Below, one piece after another: positions 25,290-34,585 of a stretch of 64,000 bases of DNA. Position numbers and translations under genes: made by a program. Origin of the DNA: Natrarchaeobaculum aegyptiacum (lineage in GTDB: Archaea; Halobacteriota; Halobacteria; Halobacteriales; Natrialbaceae); NCBI RefSeq assembly GCF_002156705.1, contig NZ_CP019893.1, positions 186,001-250,000 of the forward strand, written 5' to 3'. Position 1 is the stretch's first letter; every line of letters starts with the position of its first letter. The notes beneath the pieces were generated by a model. The model ran no database searches. It was given only the letters and a program-made list of their open reading frames with translations, and was not told the DNA's origin.

Positions 25290-26732
25290 GTGACAGCCGA
25301 TTCGACACTCACGGCGGCATCGGCGACCGAACTGGCGAGACGGATTCGAGACGGCGAGGTGACGGCGACCGACGCCGTCGAGGCCCACCTCGAGCGCATC
25401 GAGACCGTCGACGGGGAGATCAACGCCTTCGTCACGGTCTGTGCGGACGAGGCGAGGGACGCGGCGGCGGAGGCCGACCGAGCGCTCGATGGAGTCGAGA
25501 CCGACGAGGACCTCGGTCCCCTCCACGGCGTCCCGGTCGCGCTGAAGGACCTCGGCGGCCTGAAAGAAGGCGTCCGCCACACCAACGGCTCGGCGCTCTT
25601 CGCGGACAACGTGGCCGACCGGACGGCGCTGCTGGTCGAACGACTCGAGGACGCAGGCGCGATCGTCATCGGGAAGACGAACACGCCGGCGTTCGGCCAC
25701 AAGGGGACGACCGACAACGGCGTGATCGGCCCGACGGCATCCCCGGTCGACACGGACCTGAACGCTGGCGGCTCGTCCGGGGGCTCGGCGGCGGCACTCG
25801 GGGCGCGAATGACCCCCATCGCCACCGGGAGCGACGCCGGCGGCTCGATCCGGATTCCCGCTGCACTCTGTGGCGTCTACGGCCTCAAGCCCACTTTCGG
25901 GCTCGTTCCTGACGACAGCCGTCCGAGCGCGTTCGGCCGGTCGACGCACCACGTGACGAAGGGGCCGATGACCCGCACGGTGGCAGACGCCGCTCTGATG
26001 CTCTCGGTGCTCGCTGGCCCCGACGCGAGCGACCCGCGGAGCGTCCCCGTCGAGGTCGACCCGCTCGAGGCGCTCGAGCGACCGGTCGACGGCTGGTCGA
26101 TCGCCTACAGCCCGGCACTCGAGGCGTTCGACGTGGCCGAGGAGGTCCAGTCCGTCGTCGACGAGGCCGTCACCGCGTTCGAGGCCGCCGGCGCCACCGT
26201 CGACGAGGTCACACTCGATCACGGCTACTCCATGTCGGAACTCGAGGCGGCCGTCCTGCCGACGTACACCACGTCGATCCTCGAGACGGCGACCCTGCTC
26301 GAGGAAGAACACGGCATCGACCTCCGGGAACACCCCGACGAGGTTCCCGACAGCCTGCTGGCGATGGTCGAGGCGGGCGAACGATTCGGCGCTGCCGATA
26401 TCGCTCGTTCGGGCGTCGTCAGGACCGACTTCTACGACAGCGTCGAGTCGGTGCTCGCCGAGTACGACCTGCTCGTGACGCCGACGCTCTCTTACGCGGA
26501 CATCGCCCTCGAGGACGACCCGCGCGTCAGCGACTGGAACTGGACGCTGACGTGGCCGTTCAACTGGACCGGCCATCCCGTTGCATCCGTCCCCGCAGGG
26601 GTGACCGATCGCGGCCACCCCGTCGGTCTCCAGGTGCTCGGTCGCCGCTTCGACGACGAGGCAGTGATCGCGGCGAGTGCAGCCCTCGAGCGCGAGCGGC
26701 CCTGGGACTGGCTGTACGAGGACGCCGACTGA
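25290..26732 (+). CDS. Amidase-signature family hydrolase
   Basis: The 480-residue enzyme has the Ser-cisSer-Lys triad of the amidase signature family: Lys86 in VALKDLGG, the Ser in GGSSGGSAAALG (about 162-163), and Ser186 in GSDAGGSIRIP. The C-terminal AGVTDRGHPVGLQVLGRRFD is also typical. It is related to GatA, but the lack of gatB or gatC beside it suggests a stand-alone amidase of unknown substrate. It starts with GTG at 25290, 62 bases after the PAC2 gene. Confidence 0.92.
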   Translation: MTADSTLTAASATELARRIRDGEVTATDAVEAHLERIETVDGEINAFVTVCADEARDAAAEADRALDGVETDEDLGPLHGVPVALKDLGGLKEGVRHTNGSALFADNVADRTALLVERLEDAGAIVIGKTNTPAFGHKGTTDNGVIGPTASPVDTDLNAGGSSGGSAAALGARMTPIATGSDAGGSIRIPAALCGVYGLKPTFGLVPDDSRPSAFGRSTHHVTKGPMTRTVADAALMLSVLAGPDASDPRSVPVEVDPLEALERPVDGWSIAYSPALEAFDVAEEVQSVVDEAVTAFEAAGATVDEVTLDHGYSMSELEAAVLPTYTTSILETATLLEEEHGIDLREHPDEVPDSLLAMVEAGERFGAADIARSGVVRTDFYDSVESVLAEYDLLVTPTLSYADIALEDDPRVSDWNWTLTWPFNWTGHPVASVPAGVTDRGHPVGLQVLGRRFDDEAVIAASAALERERPWDWLYEDAD

Positions 26733-26826
26733 GTCGAGAGGCGGCGATCGAGAGTGACGTCGCTCGAACCCCGACGCGGTACCCGCAACCCAAACGCACT
26801 TTCGGTTCCTGACCGACGCATTCTCC

Positions 26827-27669
26827 ATGACCGACGACCTCTCCGATCCAGCAGCGTGCCCGACGACCAGTGGCATCCCGATGCTCGGGCTCGGAACCTG
26901 GGAGAACACCGATCCGGAGCAGTGCGCCGAGAGTGTCCGGACCGCCCTCGAGTGTGGCTATCGCCACATCGACACGGCACAGGCATACGACAACGAGACG
27001 GCCGTCGGCGAGGGACTCGCCCGGGCCGACGTCGATCGCGAGGAGGTCTTCCTCGCGACGAAAGTCTGGATCTCGAACCTCGAACACGACGACGTTCTCG
27101 AGACGACCCGCGCGAGCCTGGACCGCCTCGGCGTCGACTCGGTCGACCTGCTGTACGTCCACTGGCCAGCCCGGACCTACGACCCCGAAGAGACGTTCGC
27201 TGCGTTCGAGCACCTCCACGAGGAGGGGCTGATCGAGAACGTTGGCGTGAGCAACTTCCAGCCCGAACAACTCGAGACCGCCCTCGAGGTCTGTGACGTG
27301 CCGATCCTGGCGAATCAGGTCGAGATGCACCCCATGTTACCCCAGCGGGAACTTCGCGAGAGCTGTGCCGACCACGACGTCTCCGTCGTCGCCTACTCGC
27401 CGCTGGCCCGGGGTACCGTGTTCGACCACCCCGTCGTTCAGGACATCGCCGCCGCCCGCGACGTGAGTGAGGCGCAGGTTAGCCTCGCCTGGCTGCGCGA
27501 ACAGGGCGTGACGACGATTCCGAAAGCGACTGGCGGCGAACACATCCGCGACAACTGGGCCTCGCTCGAGCTCGAGCTGACAGCGGACGAGCGCGAGCGG
27601 ATCGACGGCATCGACGACCGGACGCGGACGGTTGACCCCGGGTTCGCACCGTGGAACGCGTCATACTGA
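26827..27669 (+). CDS. Aldo/keto reductase
   Basis: This 280-residue NADPH-dependent oxidoreductase has the catalytic tetrad D49, Y54 (DTAQAYDNE), K79 (ATKVW) and H112 (YVHWP). GVSNFQPEQL and the C-terminal TTIPKATGGEHIRDN (NADP-binding) confirm the family. It resembles 2,5-diketo-gluconate-reductase-type members. Substrate unknown; monocistronic by appearance. Confidence 0.95.
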   Translation: MTDDLSDPAACPTTSGIPMLGLGTWENTDPEQCAESVRTALECGYRHIDTAQAYDNETAVGEGLARADVDREEVFLATKVWISNLEHDDVLETTRASLDRLGVDSVDLLYVHWPARTYDPEETFAAFEHLHEEGLIENVGVSNFQPEQLETALEVCDVPILANQVEMHPMLPQRELRESCADHDVSVVAYSPLARGTVFDHPVVQDIAAARDVSEAQVSLAWLREQGVTTIPKATGGEHIRDNWASLELELTADERERIDGIDDRTRTVDPGFAPWNASY

Positions 27670-27847
27670 TGGGACAGACCATTCGACAGTCGAACCTGAC
27701 GAGCGTACGACTCGAGTCTCGAGACGTCTTTCGCCGTTCGTGCGGTCGATTCGACGCCATCGAGGACCACAGCTATCGAACCGATAACCTGTTTTCGAGC
27801 GTGAAAGAGAAGGAAAGCTTACGGTACGTCAGCTTTTTGGCTCGCGT

Positions 27848-28603
27848 ATGGCTACCCGCTCCCGGAGCAATAACCGGGGTGGCATCGTCGGTGCGATACG
27901 GACCGACCTCGAGCGGCTCCACGGGGCGTGGATGGAACTGATCTTTCCACGCCAGCGAGGCCGCGGCCACTCCGTGATGGGCAAGTGGAAACCGGAGACG
28001 CTTCCACAGACAGTCGCGTATCGCCTCTGGAGTGCCTTCGGCACCCTGGGATTACTGATCCTCTATCCACTCACCGTCGTCGGCTTCGCGACCCGCTACT
28101 ACGCGGCGAAACTCGACTCGACGCGAACGCGTCTCGGCATCGTCGGCGTCACCGGCGTCGCCATCATCGTCTGGGGTGCCCTGACCGTCAGCGCCTACAT
28201 CAGCCTCCCGTACGAAAACTTCCTGGCGATCGCAGCCGCGAGCGTCGTCGCGATTATCTCGGCGACTCTCGCGGCGGTCTTCTCGAAGTTCGGCGGACGC
28301 GTCACCTCCGTCGTGCTCGCGTACCCGTTCGCGATGACCGCAATCTTCCTCCCGCCGGTGGTCGCCGCGCTCGTCACGCCCGCACTCGCACCGTACGTCC
28401 TCGACCCGAGCTACGACTTCGCCGTCTGGATCCTCGACAACGTCCTGTTCGTCGGTGGCGTCAACGAGTGGCTGCGGACGAACTTCCAACTCGAGGGCGC
28501 TGCCTACGCCGCCATGTGGGTCGGCCTCTCGTTCCCGCTGGGCTGGTTCCTCGGGATCCTCGTCTCGCTCGCGAACCTGGTTCGCCCGTCGGAAGAAACG
28601 TAA
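27848..28603 (+). CDS. Uncharacterised multi-pass membrane protein
   Basis: The 251-residue product has a basic N-terminus of about 55 residues and then about six hydrophobic segments (roughly 62-82, 95-115, 122-142, 150-180, 190-205, 218-242). I recognise no family. The N-terminal arginine and lysine content suggests a cytoplasmic start. No operon partner is obvious, though the next small membrane gene follows after 89 bases. Confidence 0.75.
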   Translation: MATRSRSNNRGGIVGAIRTDLERLHGAWMELIFPRQRGRGHSVMGKWKPETLPQTVAYRLWSAFGTLGLLILYPLTVVGFATRYYAAKLDSTRTRLGIVGVTGVAIIVWGALTVSAYISLPYENFLAIAAASVVAIISATLAAVFSKFGGRVTSVVLAYPFAMTAIFLPPVVAALVTPALAPYVLDPSYDFAVWILDNVLFVGGVNEWLRTNFQLEGAAYAAMWVGLSFPLGWFLGILVSLANLVRPSEET

Positions 28604-28692
28604 GTTGCGACAAGCGGTGGTCGAGTTCTCGAAACCCGTGAACGGCTGCCGGTTTCGGATCGCTTAGTTGCCGTCACTGCTAACGGCCAGCT

Positions 28693-28902
28693 ATGGGACT
28701 CGACGTACCGAAGACGATTGGCGCGTTCGTGCTGGTGCTCGCCGTCGGTATCGGCTCACTGTACGTCTTGCCGGAAGTGACGCCGATGGCACCGATGACC
28801 ACACAGACGATCATGATGATGGTGCTGCCGTCGATGGCGATCTTCGGCGCGATCATGCTCGCGATCGGGGTCAAACACGGCGAGTACCGCGCGACGAACT
28901 GA
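28693..28902 (+). CDS. Small two-helix membrane protein
   Basis: The 69-residue product has two hydrophobic helices (about residues 9-28 and 38-58) separated by a short Pro/Met/Thr-rich loop (PEVTPMAPMTTQTIMMM). It is conserved-looking in composition but I know no function. It follows the larger membrane protein in the same direction and could be co-transcribed. Confidence 0.65.
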   Translation: MGLDVPKTIGAFVLVLAVGIGSLYVLPEVTPMAPMTTQTIMMMVLPSMAIFGAIMLAIGVKHGEYRATN

Positions 28903-29039
28903 CTGATTCTCGAGTCGGCCACGTCGGCGGTACGACTCGCCGTCACTGGTCGTGCGGCGCTTCGTCGGACGGCCGTCACCGGTACCGTTGCTGGATCTCA
29001 CGGAAACGCAGAGAGAGCACACGAGAGACGACCGTCCGG

Positions 29040-30185
29040 CTACAGTCGTGACTCGAGCAGTTCGGCTTCGGCTTCGATCTCGCGGTTGTGGAGGGCGGTG
29101 CCGCTACGGCGGTCGAAGACGTGAACTGCCGATTCGGGGAAATGAGCGACGTACGTGGTGTCGGGGTCGATCCGGCGCATTCCTTCGACGGTGACGTTGA
29201 AGGTCGCGTCGTTCTCGTCGGCCTCGAAGCCCACGAGGAGGTTGTTCTCGTTGCCCATCGGTTCGACCACGTCGACGTGTACCGGGAAGTCGTGGTCGCC
29301 GTCTCGAGCGTCGTAAATCTCGACGTCCTCGGGTCGAACACCGAGGACCAGATCGGTGGTATCCCCGAGGTTCTCGCGAACGGGCTCCGAGAGCGGGTAC
29401 TCGAAGCCGTCACCGACGAGGTGGTCGCCCTCGAGCGTGACGTCGAAGAAGTTCATCGAGGGTTCGCCGATGAAGCCGGCGACGAACAGGTTGTTCGGCC
29501 GGTGGTAACACTCGAGTGGGGTCGCCACCTGCTGGAGTTCCCCGTCGTTCAGGATAGCAATCCGGTCGCCCATCGTCATCGCCTCCGTCTGGTCGTGGGT
29601 AACGTAGATTGTCGTCACGTCGAGGTCGTCCTGCAGGCGCTGGAGCTCCATTCGCATGCCGGATCGGAGTTTCGCGTCGAGGTTGCTCAGCGGTTCGTCC
29701 ATCAGGAAGACCGCGGGGTCGCGAACGATCGCCCGTCCGAGCGCGACGCGCTGTTGCTGACCACCGGAGAGTTCGCCCGGCTTGCGCTCGAGCAGATCGT
29801 CGATTTCGAGCAAGGTCGCGGTCTCTTCGACGCGGGAGTCCATCGTCTCGTCGTCCAACTCGGTCGACTCCTCGAGCCCGAAGCGCATGTTCTCCCGGAC
29901 TGTCATGTGGGGGTACAGCGCGTAGCTCTGGAACACCATCGCGATGTCCCGTCGCTGGGCCGGTCGGTCGTTGACGACCTCGCCGTCGATGGTGATCGCG
30001 CCGTCCGAGATAGTCTCGAGACCGGCGATCATCCGCAGGGTCGTCGACTTCCCGCAGCCGGAGGGGCCGACGAGGACGAGGAACTCGCCGTCGTCGATCT
30101 CGATCGAGACGTCGTCGACCGCGACGATCTGGTCGTCGCCGTCGTCGAACCGCTTCGTGACGTGCTCGAGGGAGAGGTCAGCCAT
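29040..30185 (-). CDS. Sugar ABC importer ATPase (MalK/UgpC type)
   Basis: The 381-residue ATPase energises the importer encoded next to it. Walker A is GPSGCGKST near residue 39, the Q-loop is MVFQSYALYPHM, the signature is LSGGQQQRVALGRAI, Walker B is VFLMDEPLSNLD, and the H-loop is VTHDQTEAM. The C-terminal TOBE/OB region (residues about 240-381) contains VLGVRPEDVEIYD, typical of CUT1 sugar and polyol importers. It is the last gene of the operon and follows a possible 50-codon ORF. Confidence 0.97.
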   Translation of the reverse strand: MADLSLEHVTKRFDDGDDQIVAVDDVSIEIDDGEFLVLVGPSGCGKSTTLRMIAGLETISDGAITIDGEVVNDRPAQRRDIAMVFQSYALYPHMTVRENMRFGLEESTELDDETMDSRVEETATLLEIDDLLERKPGELSGGQQQRVALGRAIVRDPAVFLMDEPLSNLDAKLRSGMRMELQRLQDDLDVTTIYVTHDQTEAMTMGDRIAILNDGELQQVATPLECYHRPNNLFVAGFIGEPSMNFFDVTLEGDHLVGDGFEYPLSEPVRENLGDTTDLVLGVRPEDVEIYDARDGDHDFPVHVDVVEPMGNENNLLVGFEADENDATFNVTVEGMRRIDPDTTYVAHFPESAVHVFDRRSGTALHNREIEAEAELLESRL

Positions 30186-30330
30186 GGGTGGTCACCGTCC
30201 GATGCGTGTGTTGGGCTGTGTTCGGTGTCATGGTCGTGATCGCGCGTCGAATCGTGGTTGTAGGTGGTTCGGCTGTCTGCGTGGTAGCTCTCGTCGTCGA
30301 TGCGTCGACAGTCGGCCTGCGGTCGATCAT
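30178..30330 (-). CDS. Possible 50-residue Thr-rich ORF inside the ABC operon
   Basis: An ATG overlaps the stop of the MalG-like permease gene by 4 bases (ATGA), and the frame ends 8 bases inside the ATPase gene start. It therefore fills the 141-base gap completely. The predicted peptide is rich in Thr, Arg and Pro with no hydrophobic segment. The double overlap is what would be expected for a coupled small gene, but the composition is unusual for a haloarchaeal protein, so it may be chance. Confidence 0.3.
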   Translation of the reverse strand: MIDRRPTVDASTTRATTQTAEPPTTTIRRAITTMTPNTAQHTHRTVTTHG

Positions 30331-31241
30331 GATGCCCCCGTGATCCCTTTCGCGAACTGCCGGCCGAAGACGACGTAGATGACGATCGTCGGCAAGGCGG
30401 CGATGAACGCGCCGGCCATCTGGATGTTGTACTCCTGTGACATCGATCCCTGTAATTCGTTTAGCGACTGGGTGACGACGTAGTTCGATCGCGTGCTGAC
30501 GAGCACGAGCGCGAACAGCAGGTCGTTCCAGATCTGGGTGAACTGGTAGATCAGCGCCACCGCGAACATCGGCAGCGACAGCGGGAAGATGATCCGTCGG
30601 TAGATGCCAAACGCGCTCGCGCCGTCGATTTTCGCCGCCTCGATCATCTCGTCGTCCATCGTCTTGTAGTACGACCGAAAGAGGATCGTACAGATGGGGA
30701 TGCCGTAGGCCGTGTGGGTGATCGTGAGTTCGATCAGGTCCGCCCGCTCGGCGAGGAACGGGGCGAACGCCAGCCACGACTCGAGGCCGACAGCCGACCA
30801 GAACTGGCGCAGTGGCACCAGCACCGACTGGTACGGCAGGAAGACACCCGCGAGGAACAGCACGAGGATGCCCACCTGGCCGCGCCAGGAGAGTTTCGTC
30901 AGGCCGTAGGCGGCGAGGCTGCCCAGCAGCGCCGAGAGGATCGTCGCGGGGACGACGAACGTGACGCTGTTGACGAGTCCGCCCTGGACGGTCTGGAACG
31001 CGAGTTCCCACGGCTCGACCGTGAACCACTCCGGGGTCGGCGGTGCGAGCGGCGTCGTCCGGACGAATCCGGTCTGGGTCTTGAACGCCGTCGTCAGGCC
31101 GCCCCACAGCGGCGAGAGGTAGAAGGCAACGAGCCCCACCAGGAGCGCGTAGAGGGCGACCCGCTGTCGGTCGAACCTCTCGAGCGACGCCGAGAGGCGA
31201 TCCCGGAGTCCGTCGCGGGCGGAAGCTTCTGTAGCTGTCAT
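30327..31241 (-). CDS. Sugar ABC importer permease (MalG type)
   Basis: The 304-residue permease has six predicted transmembrane helices and the cytoplasmic EAA loop EAAKIDGASAFGIYRRIIFP that contacts the ATPase. The periplasm-side loops and the C-terminal FAKGITGAS ending are as in CUT1 MalG/UgpE proteins. It lies between the MalF-like gene (61 bases upstream) and the ATPase gene. Confidence 0.95.
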   Translation of the reverse strand: MTATEASARDGLRDRLSASLERFDRQRVALYALLVGLVAFYLSPLWGGLTTAFKTQTGFVRTTPLAPPTPEWFTVEPWELAFQTVQGGLVNSVTFVVPATILSALLGSLAAYGLTKLSWRGQVGILVLFLAGVFLPYQSVLVPLRQFWSAVGLESWLAFAPFLAERADLIELTITHTAYGIPICTILFRSYYKTMDDEMIEAAKIDGASAFGIYRRIIFPLSLPMFAVALIYQFTQIWNDLLFALVLVSTRSNYVVTQSLNELQGSMSQEYNIQMAGAFIAALPTIVIYVVFGRQFAKGITGAS

Positions 31242-31302
31242 CGTCGGTCACCCCGGTGGTGGGCGGTACGTCGGGTGCGAATCGGTGCGGGGAGCGTCCA
31301 CA

Positions 31303-32367
31303 TTAGAGATCACCTCGTTTGTACTGCATGTACAGGTACGGCGCGACGACCGAGAGCGCCATCAGGAAGAGGACGGTCGCGATGGCCGCCCCGTAGGCCC
31401 ATTCGGTTCGCGAGAACGCCACGCGGAACATCATCACCGCGAGGATGTCCGCTGACCGTCCCGGCGTGTCGCCGAACATCACGAAGATGAAGTCGAACGC
31501 CTTCAGCGCGAACACCATGAGGACGACCGCCGCGGAGGTCGTCGCCGCGCTGAGTTGCGGGACGATGACCCGGCGGTACATTCGAAACGTACTCGCGCCG
31601 TCGACTTTCGCTGCCTCGTAGTGGGCGTCCGGGATCGCTCGCAGGCCCGCGAGGTAGACGACCATCGCGTAGCCACTGAATTGCCAGGTGAGCGCGAAGA
31701 TGATCGCCGCGAGCCGCGTCCGCGGGTCACCGATCCAGTCCATCGTGAGGAAGTCCAGACCGATGGTCGACAGCACGACGTTGATCGTCCCGGTCGACGG
31801 ATTGTACATCCACGACCAGAAGATCGCCGTCACGACGAACGACAGCGCCATCGGGAGCAGGTAGATCGTCCGGAACGTATTCTCGAAGCGGATGTTCTGG
31901 TCGACGAGGATCGCGAGGACCAGCCCGACCGCAAGTGAGACGACCGTGAACGCGATCAACAGGACGATCGTGTTCCGGAACGCCGCGACGAACGACGGAT
32001 CACCCGGCATCTGGGTGTACATCTCGAGGGTCAGGTCGGTGTACTCCGGCTGGGCGAGGCCGCTCCAGTCGGTCAGCGAGATGAGCAGGTTCCAGCTGAC
32101 TGCACCGTAGACGAACAGTCCGACGAGAATCGCCGGCGGGAGCCAGAACGGAATCGCCTGAACGAAGTCGCTGTGTCGAAGCCGACTGACCCGATCGGTC
32201 TCGTCGGTGGTCGTCGACGGTGTGGCAGTCGACGGCGACGCCGTCCCGCCGTCGGTGCAGACGGTTGCGCCGCTATCGCTCGACTCGCCGCTGGTCTCAC
32301 TACTCGATCCGTCGCCGCGGCTCACGCGAGGAAGCCGTTCGAAAACTCGCCGTATGTCAAAGTCCAT
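31303..32367 (-). CDS. Sugar ABC importer permease (MalF type)
   Basis: The 354-residue permease has a Ser/Thr-rich cytoplasmic N-terminal tail of about 70 residues and then six transmembrane segments. The EAA loop YEAAKVDGASTFRMYRRVIV is well conserved. Its partner MalG-like permease follows. The long disordered N-tail is more extended than in most UgpA/MalF homologues. Confidence 0.95.
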   Translation of the reverse strand: MDFDIRRVFERLPRVSRGDGSSSETSGESSDSGATVCTDGGTASPSTATPSTTTDETDRVSRLRHSDFVQAIPFWLPPAILVGLFVYGAVSWNLLISLTDWSGLAQPEYTDLTLEMYTQMPGDPSFVAAFRNTIVLLIAFTVVSLAVGLVLAILVDQNIRFENTFRTIYLLPMALSFVVTAIFWSWMYNPSTGTINVVLSTIGLDFLTMDWIGDPRTRLAAIIFALTWQFSGYAMVVYLAGLRAIPDAHYEAAKVDGASTFRMYRRVIVPQLSAATTSAAVVLMVFALKAFDFIFVMFGDTPGRSADILAVMMFRVAFSRTEWAYGAAIATVLFLMALSVVAPYLYMQYKRGDL

Positions 32368-32387
32368 ACGATACTGGCTCGTTTCCC

Positions 32388-33653
32388 CTAGAAGAGGTTG
32401 ATGAGGTCCTGGGTGGTCTGCTCGGGGTCCCAGTTGTCGGTGAACACCGCAAACTCCTCTTCGACTTCGTTGGCGATTCCGGGCTCGAGACCGCTCCCGT
32501 GAGAGATTGAGGTGACCTGTTCGCTCGAGGCCTCGAAGTCCGCCATCTGGTCCTGCAGGAACGGCGGGAACTCGTCGGTCGGGACGTCCGTTCGTGGCGG
32601 GATCGACCCCTTGTGCGGGTTGAACCGCTCCTGGGCATCGGCGGTGGAACAGTACTCGATGAACGCCTCGGTGGCATCAGGTGTCGGGTTGTTCGTCGGC
32701 ATGACGAACGCGTCCATCACCATCGTGTAGACGTCTTCGGTTCCGGGGAAGGGCATGTAGTCCCAGTCTTCACCGTACTCGAAGTCGTCTTCACCCTGGT
32801 ACTCGCCGGCCGCCCAGTCGCCGTTGTGGTGGAAGGCAGCGTCGCCAGTGATCACGTCGGCGTTGGCCTCGTCCCACGAGACCGTGGCCGCGTCCTCGTT
32901 GAAGTATTCGCTCATCTCCTCGACGAGTTCGAGAGATTCCTGAATTTCGTCTTCGAGGGAAGCGGCGTCACCGTCTAGGAACTGCTGGAACGCGTCGACG
33001 CCGTGCTGGCCGGTGAAGACGACCTCCCAGAGCTGGAGGATACCCCACGGCTCCTGGGTCTGCTGGGCGAGTCCGACGTATCCCTCGTCGTCGGCTGCCT
33101 CGAACGCCTCGAGCAGGTCCTCGGGACTCCCGAGGTCGTCGGGGTCGACGCCAGCGTCTTCGAGCACCTCGGTGTTGTAGAAGACGTTGTTCAGGCGGTG
33201 GATGTTGATCGGCACTGCGACGACGGTACCGTCGGGGCTCGAAGCCTCGACGACGCTGTCGAGGTAGGCGTCCTGGTCCTCCCAGAGGTCGCCGACCGAC
33301 TCGAGAGCGTCCGCGTCGGTGTACGTGCGCAGCGCTTCACCGGGCCAGATCTGGAAGGTCCCCGGCGGGTCCTCGTCGAGCACTCGGGTCTGGACCTGGG
33401 CGTCGATCGCCGTCCCGGCGCCCCCCGGAGCCGGGTTCGGGTCGGCCTCGTAGTCGGTCTCAGCCTCGAATCCCTCGACGAGAGCGTTGAACGCCTCCTC
33501 TTCCCCACCTGCGGTCCACCAGTGGACGATCTCGAGCTGTTCGCCGTCTGCATCCACTGGCTCGTCGTCAGCACATCCTGCGAGTGCTGCGACGCCAATT
33601 GCGCCAGTTGCCTGCACGTACCGTCTCCGTGAAATGGTATTATCCCCTGTCAT
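32388..33653 (-). CDS. Sugar-binding lipoprotein of the ABC importer
   Basis: The 421-residue solute-binding protein (ABC family 1) is predicted to be exported by the Tat pathway: SRRRYV with twin arginines at residues 9-10 and lipobox LAGC with Cys27, followed by an acidic linker. The mature part begins EIVHWWTAGGEEEAFNALVE, typical of CUT1 sugar-binding proteins, especially glucose/mannose types. ATG at 33653 is preferred over a GTG at 33671; a TATA-like CTTATG lies near 33693. It is the first and presumably most expressed gene of the operon. Confidence 0.95.
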   Translation of the reverse strand: MTGDNTISRRRYVQATGAIGVAALAGCADDEPVDADGEQLEIVHWWTAGGEEEAFNALVEGFEAETDYEADPNPAPGGAGTAIDAQVQTRVLDEDPPGTFQIWPGEALRTYTDADALESVGDLWEDQDAYLDSVVEASSPDGTVVAVPINIHRLNNVFYNTEVLEDAGVDPDDLGSPEDLLEAFEAADDEGYVGLAQQTQEPWGILQLWEVVFTGQHGVDAFQQFLDGDAASLEDEIQESLELVEEMSEYFNEDAATVSWDEANADVITGDAAFHHNGDWAAGEYQGEDDFEYGEDWDYMPFPGTEDVYTMVMDAFVMPTNNPTPDATEAFIEYCSTADAQERFNPHKGSIPPRTDVPTDEFPPFLQDQMADFEASSEQVTSISHGSGLEPGIANEVEEEFAVFTDNWDPEQTTQDLINLF

Positions 33654-33936
33654 AGCACCGATATCTGTCACGGTCTTCGACGGGCGATCACATAAGATTA
33701 TGGTATTTACTCTGGGACGAGTAGTAGACTGTATTACACAATTTGCCCGGATATCGGCTCCGTGCAGACGAGTTTTGATCGATCACGAGGAGCACATATA
33801 GCGATCGAATCGTCGCCAGCTCTGGTCAACCTGCCGTGTAAGGTTGGCGCTCGAACGTATCACGTATCGATCATTCACGGCCGGCTTCGTCGCTCACCTC
33901 GCAAGGCGTAAACCGTCGGCGTGAGGAGTGACAGAT

Positions 33937-34569
33937 ATGTGGGAGGCGCTCCGGTACCCGATCCGCGGTGACTACGGCGAGAAAGCCGTGATCGCCGCGT
34001 GGCTCTGCGTCTTCGTCCACGCGATCGCCCTCCCGCTGGTCGCGCTCGTGCCGCTTCTGGGCTACGCTGGGACACTCCTTGCACGTGGTAGCGAACCGGA
34101 GCCACCGTCGTTTCTCGAGCGCTCCGTTCTCGTTCGCGGTCTCACTGCCAGCGTCCTGACGATCGGCTACGGAATCGTTCCGGTCGGGGCGGCACTCGTC
34201 GCCGTCCAGCTGTTCCTCGGTGCCGGCGAACCGCCGGATCAGGACCAGGCGCTCTTCCTGCTTGCTGGATCGACCACGGTGCTCGTCCTCCTCGCTGGCT
34301 ACGCCTACGTCCTTCCCATCGCGCTCGCCAACACCGTGCGCGAGGGATCGCTCCGTGCCGGTTTCACGGATCTCATCGGCGTCGCAGGCCACGCCGCGTA
34401 CTTCGTCGGCTGGGCGTCGGGAGCCGTCATCTTCCTCCTCGGCGTCGCCATCGCAGGCACCCTCGTCGATCTTGGCGGCATCTTCACCGTCGTCGGGTCA
34501 CTGGTGGGGGCCTACGCCACGCTCGCCTCGAGTCGACGGATCGCCCGCGGGTACGCCGCGGTCCGGTGA
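33937..34569 (+). CDS. DUF4013-type membrane protein
   Basis: The 210-residue product begins MWEALRYPIRGDYGEKAVI, the usual opening of haloarchaeal DUF4013 proteins, and has about five hydrophobic segments. GAGGAGTG at 33923-33930 serves the ATG at 33937; GTG at 33928 is an alternative. Function unknown. It is divergent from the ABC operon and converges on the AGE gene. Confidence 0.85.
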   Translation: MWEALRYPIRGDYGEKAVIAAWLCVFVHAIALPLVALVPLLGYAGTLLARGSEPEPPSFLERSVLVRGLTASVLTIGYGIVPVGAALVAVQLFLGAGEPPDQDQALFLLAGSTTVLVLLAGYAYVLPIALANTVREGSLRAGFTDLIGVAGHAAYFVGWASGAVIFLLGVAIAGTLVDLGGIFTVVGSLVGAYATLASSRRIARGYAAVR

Positions 34570-34585
34570 GGAGCCGACGAGCCGA

